Part shown: positions 59,174 to 64,000 of the stretch, piece by piece | How the letters are laid out: every line of letters begins with the position of its first letter | Numbering within the stretch: position 1 is the first letter of the stretch | Origin: Cyprinodon diabolis | Lineage: Eukaryota > Chordata > Actinopteri > Cyprinodontiformes > Cyprinodontidae | NCBI GenBank assembly: GCA_030533445.1 | Contig: CM060069.1 | Location: 29,203,337 to 29,267,336 of the forward strand | Direction of reading: 5' to 3' | DNA length: 64,000 bases | The notes under the pieces: generated by a model | The model's database searches: none | The model's input: the letters and a program-made list of their open reading frames with translations, nothing else | Told to the model about the DNA's origin: nothing | Position numbers and translations under genes: made by a program

Positions 59174-59269
59174 ATCTACTCTATGTGGGCCAATGCTTTT
59201 CCCCTTACTTTAACTCAAATATGGTGCTATCAGTCCGGCTTTATACTTAATATTTCCAGGCAGGTATAT

Positions 59270-59712
59270 TGTCAGATTGTGTGGAGGTTTGAAGCAGACT
59301 GAAATGCAGAGAAGGAAGCTGAGGTTGTTTTTTTTGCAGGTTTAATAATCCGAAAGATGGCAACAGAAGCGAAAATCCAAAATAGCAAAATACAGAAAAA
59401 CCAAAATCCAGGGGACATCAGGGAAAACACGCTTGAGGAGCCAAGAATTGAAGAAGAACCAGTAAAGAGTAACTGAAGAGGAGTTGTATATATGGGAGAC
59501 GGAAACAATGGAAGGACTAATTAGCAGACGAGGAACAGGTGTGGACAGAAGAATCTAGAAGGGAGGTTGGAGAAGGAGACACAAGAGAGCAACAGAGCAA
59601 CAGAGGGTAAACAAGAAATACATAAAAATCAAAATACAACCAAAAACAACACAATAGGGAAAACCAATGAGAACTCAAAAAGAAAATTTAACAGAACCAA
59701 AATCATGACACA
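59270..59712 (-). mobile_element. probable solo LTR of a Ty3/gypsy element
   Basis: TG...CA termini, 443 bp, flanked by TATAT at 59265-59269 and 59713-59717. The ends (TGTCAG on one side, AATCATGACA on the other) resemble the array LTR ends. On the minus strand a TATA box (CCATATATACAAC, about 59486-59498) lies mid-element. An ATTAAA-like signal followed by CC sits near the 3' end, in the same relative place as the array's AATAAACC. No internal gag/pol is present. A solo LTR arises by recombination between two LTRs. Interior identity to the array LTR is low, so it is a different family. Confidence 0.6.
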
Positions 59713-59717
59713 TATAT

Positions 59718-60767
59718 GCCTTAAACCATAAAGCTAAAAAATGTTCCTGATTTTTTTGTTGTTGTTGTTGTAATATTATTGTTTATGACTGAGATACAGC
59801 AAAGGGAAGACAACAAAAAAGCAGTAAAAATCCTGCAACAGGGAGCGAGTGTCTTTCAGCACAGTACTTGCTTTGACTTCAAGCTGGTGGATTGCTGGAT
59901 AGACATCTCTGACCAAAGAGTCGTGCTCTTTTTTCAGTCTCCCTTCTACTTGGGCATCATTTCATGTGACAGGTGCTGCTTCACACCCAAATGCTTTTTG
60001 ATCTCCAGCATCTAAGAGAAAACTGCACTTCAGATATTCTCTGTAAGCCAGTCCTTCAAATTTTAGTTTTCCTGTCTTCCTCAGATTTGTGGAATCTTGC
60101 TAATAACCTAATTATTTAATTTAGCTGGAATAGTACAGCAGAACATCTATCTTATGAAGAGGGCTTATGAAAATGAAGGTCTTGGTATATTTTATTGTCA
60201 TGATAAAAAAATTAACCAGCTTTGACCAAATATTAGAGTGTACAGTATGCATCTATTTTCAGCTGCTTGCAAGTACATGTTTTTAAAAATGTGCTTATAT
60301 ATGTGGATTCATTTTGGCCTAAATATTGATTCTACTAAATGAATAAAAGTCCAAATGTATGATGGCCTCCATGCCAATAATGATAATTTGTAAACTGCAT
60401 GCCCTTTTAAATCTTCAGATGTTTACACGTCTTTCTTTTTGTAAGATATTCTATTTTTTTATTCTTTCTTGCTTGTTCCTAGCCATCTCAGTTCCTTCCA
60501 TAATCAGTTTCTGTATTGATTCTTTAACACCATTTAACAATGAATGCTTATGTATATTACATTTATTTTCTGTTAGTTTTTCTCAGGGGGAGGGTATGTA
60601 CATCTGTCCATCTCCTTTCATGTCCATTGGTTTCACTCCTTCTTTCTTCTTATGCTGTTTTTGCTCCAGCCGATTCCCATTAATGGCTGATTGACTCACC
60701 TGATTCTCTGTTTGTCTCTATGAACATTTACTCACAAGTTCCCATAGCTTTCAGCTGGATTTTTTTA
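59718..60767. other. gene-free spacer
   Basis: No supported gene. The 111-codon ORF at 60359-60694 is hydrophobic but lacks any recognisable motif. Confidence 0.4.
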
Positions 60768-61059
60768 CACTGGGAAAAATTGATATCTAGACAAGTCATT
60801 TTTTCTTAAAATAGGAGCATTTTTTCTTGAATTGAGGAGGTAAGTGAGACTCTTTGCCAATGGAACAAGACAATTTACATTTAAAATAAGAAAAAAACTA
60901 TTTCATTGTCTTATTTCGAGTGTATATTATCTAATTACTTTATTCTAAGAATAAAAATCCCCATTCCATTGGCAAATCATCTTATCAGCCTACTCAAATT
61001 AAAGATAAATCATCTTAATTTAAGAAATTTTGACTTATTTCTAGATCGTTTTTGCAGTG
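60768..61059 (-). mobile_element. MITE family M1, copy 2 (292 bp)
   Basis: Reverse orientation relative to 55978-56271 and alignable over its whole length. Terminal CACTGGGAAAAA and TTTTTGCAGTG are inverted repeats. TA lies on both sides (60766-60767 and 61060-61061), compatible with a Tc1/mariner-type TA duplication, though a 2-bp match is weak evidence. Confidence 0.6.
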
Positions 61060-62454
61060 TATATAAAAGGCCAATGACATACAGATTTTTTATGTCTCTA
61101 CTGCTTGAGACTTGGTTATATTTTTTTGTTGTCTTTTCCTTGTGCTGTCATATGTTTTTCTTCCTTTCTTCAGAAAAGTTTATTATCTTCATGTGATGCT
61201 CCTGGTTTGCTGGGTCCAACTCCACAACCACAAAATCCAAACACATATAGAAAATGTATATAGCTGTGTGTGCTTTCCAGAAATTCTTATTTACATTTAC
61301 CAACCTGATTTATTAACAAGTTATGGATCATGAAAGAGCTTCCAACTTCATATTATATGATTTTAACAGGGGACCAAATTAAAATGAATTGCCCTAATTA
61401 GAAATAACCTGTTTGTGTTGGTTTACCTGCACTGAAACAAGTACTAATGTTTTGTTGAATATTTTATGTCTTTTAATCAGTTATTTTCCAACAGGAAGGA
61501 TGCTAGCATCTTTTATTCTCTAAGCTAGGATGTACATGAATTGTTCATCACTACTCTGGTAAACAAACTTGTTTCCACAGCTGAAGTGGGTCATGCAGTT
61601 GTATTTTTTTTTTTTTTTTTTTGTCGGCCTAATGAAAATTTTATGGTAACAGTATGTTTTGTCTGTGTTGACCTCAGCTACTGAATTAAACTGAAATACA
61701 AAAGCTAAATTACTGAAGTTTGTTGTTTAACTATGCTACATTTTATTTCTAACTCCAGTTTGGTTGGATGCAGAATTTATAGGAAATGTTCATTGTAAAA
61801 TGTAAATTTGTGCCTTTAACCCATCTTAAACTGCTTTAGTAGTGCAGGGACTTTTAAAAAGGACCATAACCTCTCCACTAAACAAACACTATTATAGAAC
61901 CTAAAAGTATGTTACGTAAGTTATGTCCTGTAATATTTCCGTATTACAAAATGCTGAACTGCAGTTTACTCTCATGTTTGCTTATCAGTGATTAAAAATA
62001 GATTTATTTCACAAAGGAACACAAAGATGGCTGCTCTGTATTGAAGAACATCCAAATGTTTCAACTTTCATTGTTTTTTTGATTTATTTAAAAAATGTCT
62101 TTAAAAGTCTAATGCTTAAAAGGAGCTGGTAAATAGATGGTGAAACTCTAATCAAATCCAAAAGCCAAAAAGAGGTATTTCTGTTTGGTCACCTTGTGTG
62201 CTTCAGTTTGTGTGAATGTGTTCTGGAAATTCTGTTTCAACACTGTGCAGTCAAAGCAAATGAATGGAAGATAGAAGAAGAAAAGTAGTAAAAGGAGGTA
62301 AGCATCGTTGCTCCTTGGCATATAAATCCTGCAGAACTTTTGCTTTTGCTCTGCCCCTTCCTCAGCAGGTAGTGTTCAAGACTGTCTTCTAAGTGTATTA
62401 GCAAAAACATGGATTTGAGGTGAAAAGTCAATTTTTTTTTAGGTTTAAGACTAT
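61060..62454. other. gene-free spacer
   Basis: AT-rich, with a 19-T run near 61603-61622. No supported gene. Confidence 0.45.
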
Positions 62455-62620
62455 GAATTCATCATCATCAATTTCATTTGAAAAGCACTTTAATCCGATT
62501 CTAATCCCACTTTATTTATAAAGCACTTTAAAGTTTCTCGAAGGACCAAGGGGCAGTGAAACAACATAAAACCATTACAAGAAATAAAAACATAAAAGCA
62601 TAAAAGACTTCTTGAATATT
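62455..62620 (-). repeat. possible LINE/SINE 3' tail on the minus strand
   Basis: On the minus strand: AAAGTGCTTTATAAATAAAG followed by a short ATGATGATG run, resembling a retroposon end. The body is not recognised. Confidence 0.3.
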
Positions 62621-64000
62621 GTGAAAAAATCTGAAACATGAAATGACAGTTCAGCTGTTTGGGCAATTAGCAAATAGATGTAAGTTTAATATGTTAAAAC
62701 AACTGGTTGGTGTAGTAGACTGAATCGTCCCTCCAGTTGAAGTTAAATGCTGTTAAATTTTGTTTGAAAAAGTGCAGGAACCCTAATAATTGGAATAATT
62801 ATGTCTGACATTTCAAACCAGGAGAACTTGCAAATTTACATAAATATAGGTTTAACATCTACACTTTTATCTCCACTTCAAAGCTTAAAATGTCAATTTG
62901 AACATAGTTTCATCTTAAAATCTAACAAGCAGGGACCTCTACTGGATGCCTGCTCTCATTGCATCTTTTTTATTATTATTTATCTTATTCACAGGCAAAA
63001 ATGGCTGTAGAATAACTATGAAACAGAGCAATTAAAAAACATCTAAGACATAATTAGAATTAAAAAATTAACTCCGCAAAGATTCAGACACATATTACCT
63101 ACATATTTATTGCTTATCCATCCACACACCGTCCTAAACCGCCTCTTTTCTTTTCCAGTCACGATGCTCCAATGAGCATTTCAGTTCAGCATTTCTTCCA
63201 ATATTATGTCCCAAAGGTGTCATGGCACACAGCACATAGATGTTGCCTACCTACTGATGGCTGTATTGCTTCTATTTATAAATACTCTATGCAGCAATAT
63301 CTTCATGTTGACACAGCAGTGTTAGAATTGGATGACACTTTACTGACTCTAAATGCCCACAAGATGGCAGAAGTCTGCTAAATTAAACCCCACAGCACAG
63401 AATCACACCCCTCCACACTGAGTTACACTGTCAGCACATTTTAAAACACTGTTGTTCTAATGTTCTCATACTACCTAACTGTACATACCCAAACAGATGA
63501 TACCTCTTTATTAAGCTGGTATGTTTGACACGTAATTCATCATTTCTGTCAGGCAGGTTTCTCTGCCAGGTTTGTCGCCTTCTGCCAGATAGTTGTGATG
63601 TCTCTTTATCTGAACTCTGAGTAAAGCTCCATACTGTCAGTGAAGTGTTAGAGCAGAAGGAGCAGAACAAATCACACAACACAGGCTTTTTCTTATGTGC
63701 TTAAAACCTTTTTTTTTAACATTCTACCTTCAACACAGATTCCTTGAGTATGTCAAATGCTTTTTCAGGCTGCAGGGAGATATTAAAAATCAAATAAATG
63801 ATTCAACTTTTTTTTTTTTTTACTCTTTTCAAATGTTTTCTCATAGATAAAATAACTTCTGAATTTCTTTTTAAAACAATAATTGAGTATCATTGGAAGC
63901 CACCCAGATAAGCATATATTGTTTAATCAGTTATACCTGATGAAGATGTATTAACATCCCTTAAAATAAATCTGAATAAAATCTTTTATAAAGGTTACAT
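62621..64000. other. gene-free spacer
   Basis: No supported gene. The short ORFs at 62801, 63172 and 63431 lack motifs or splice context. Confidence 0.45.

Overview
This is a transposon-dominated stretch of vertebrate, almost certainly teleost fish, nuclear DNA. It is AT-rich with long gene-free tracts and microsatellites. It carries intact L2-type LINE ORFs with the fish-style (TTGAA)n tail, a sushi-type chromodomain Ty3/gypsy retrotransposon, an RLE-type LINE, BED/hAT and Tc1 relics, and several MITE families. I found no complete host gene and no tRNA, rRNA or CRISPR. The only hint of a host gene is a GC-box cluster with a possible short first coding exon on the minus strand at about 10.2-10.4 kb. 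Anything below 10.2 kb could then be intron, but this is inference.

Layout. 0-3.2 kb: two truncated copies of one LINE 3' end, the second split by an 855-bp PIF/Harbinger-like MITE with a TAA duplication. 3.3-8.2 kb: degraded repeats, an (AT)n(GA)n microsatellite and a broken BED-finger hAT transposon. 10.2-13.1 kb: the candidate promoter/exon and two MITEs. 13.1-21.6 kb: no gene, one (ACTC)n array. 21.6-37.5 kb: the centrepiece, a minus-strand tandem array LTR-internal-LTR-internal-LTR-internal-LTR of a sushi-like chromovirus. It has three internal regions and four LTRs, and a single 5-bp duplication (CTAAG) flanks the whole array. 38.2-42.2 kb: an L2 LINE whose ORF1 end and ORF2 share one frame, split by one UGA. 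45-45.8 kb: a Tc1 relic. 46.6-49.4 kb: a second, 5'-truncated L2. 50.4-52.3 kb: a degraded LINE with a restriction-like endonuclease. 54-61 kb: a minus-strand LINE tail, three hAT MITEs with 8-bp duplications, a 0.9-kb foldback element with ~390-bp arms, a solo LTR, and two copies of a ~293-bp MITE.

How the array arose. The outer LTRs (1 and 4) differ at about 19 sites plus two indels, while the inner LTRs (2 and 3) differ from each other at only two. The inner LTRs match LTR4 on their left side and LTR1 on their right side, switching within ~30 bp. This is the expected product of unequal crossing-over between the two LTRs of one older insertion, followed by another duplication. All three pol genes carry the same in-frame UAG and the same homopolymer frameshift, so the amplified unit was probably already defective. 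LTR4 keeps an 11-nt perfect complement between the predicted RNA 5' end and the site just after the LTR, the signature of Tf1/sushi-type self-priming.

All counts were made by eye. No database search was run.
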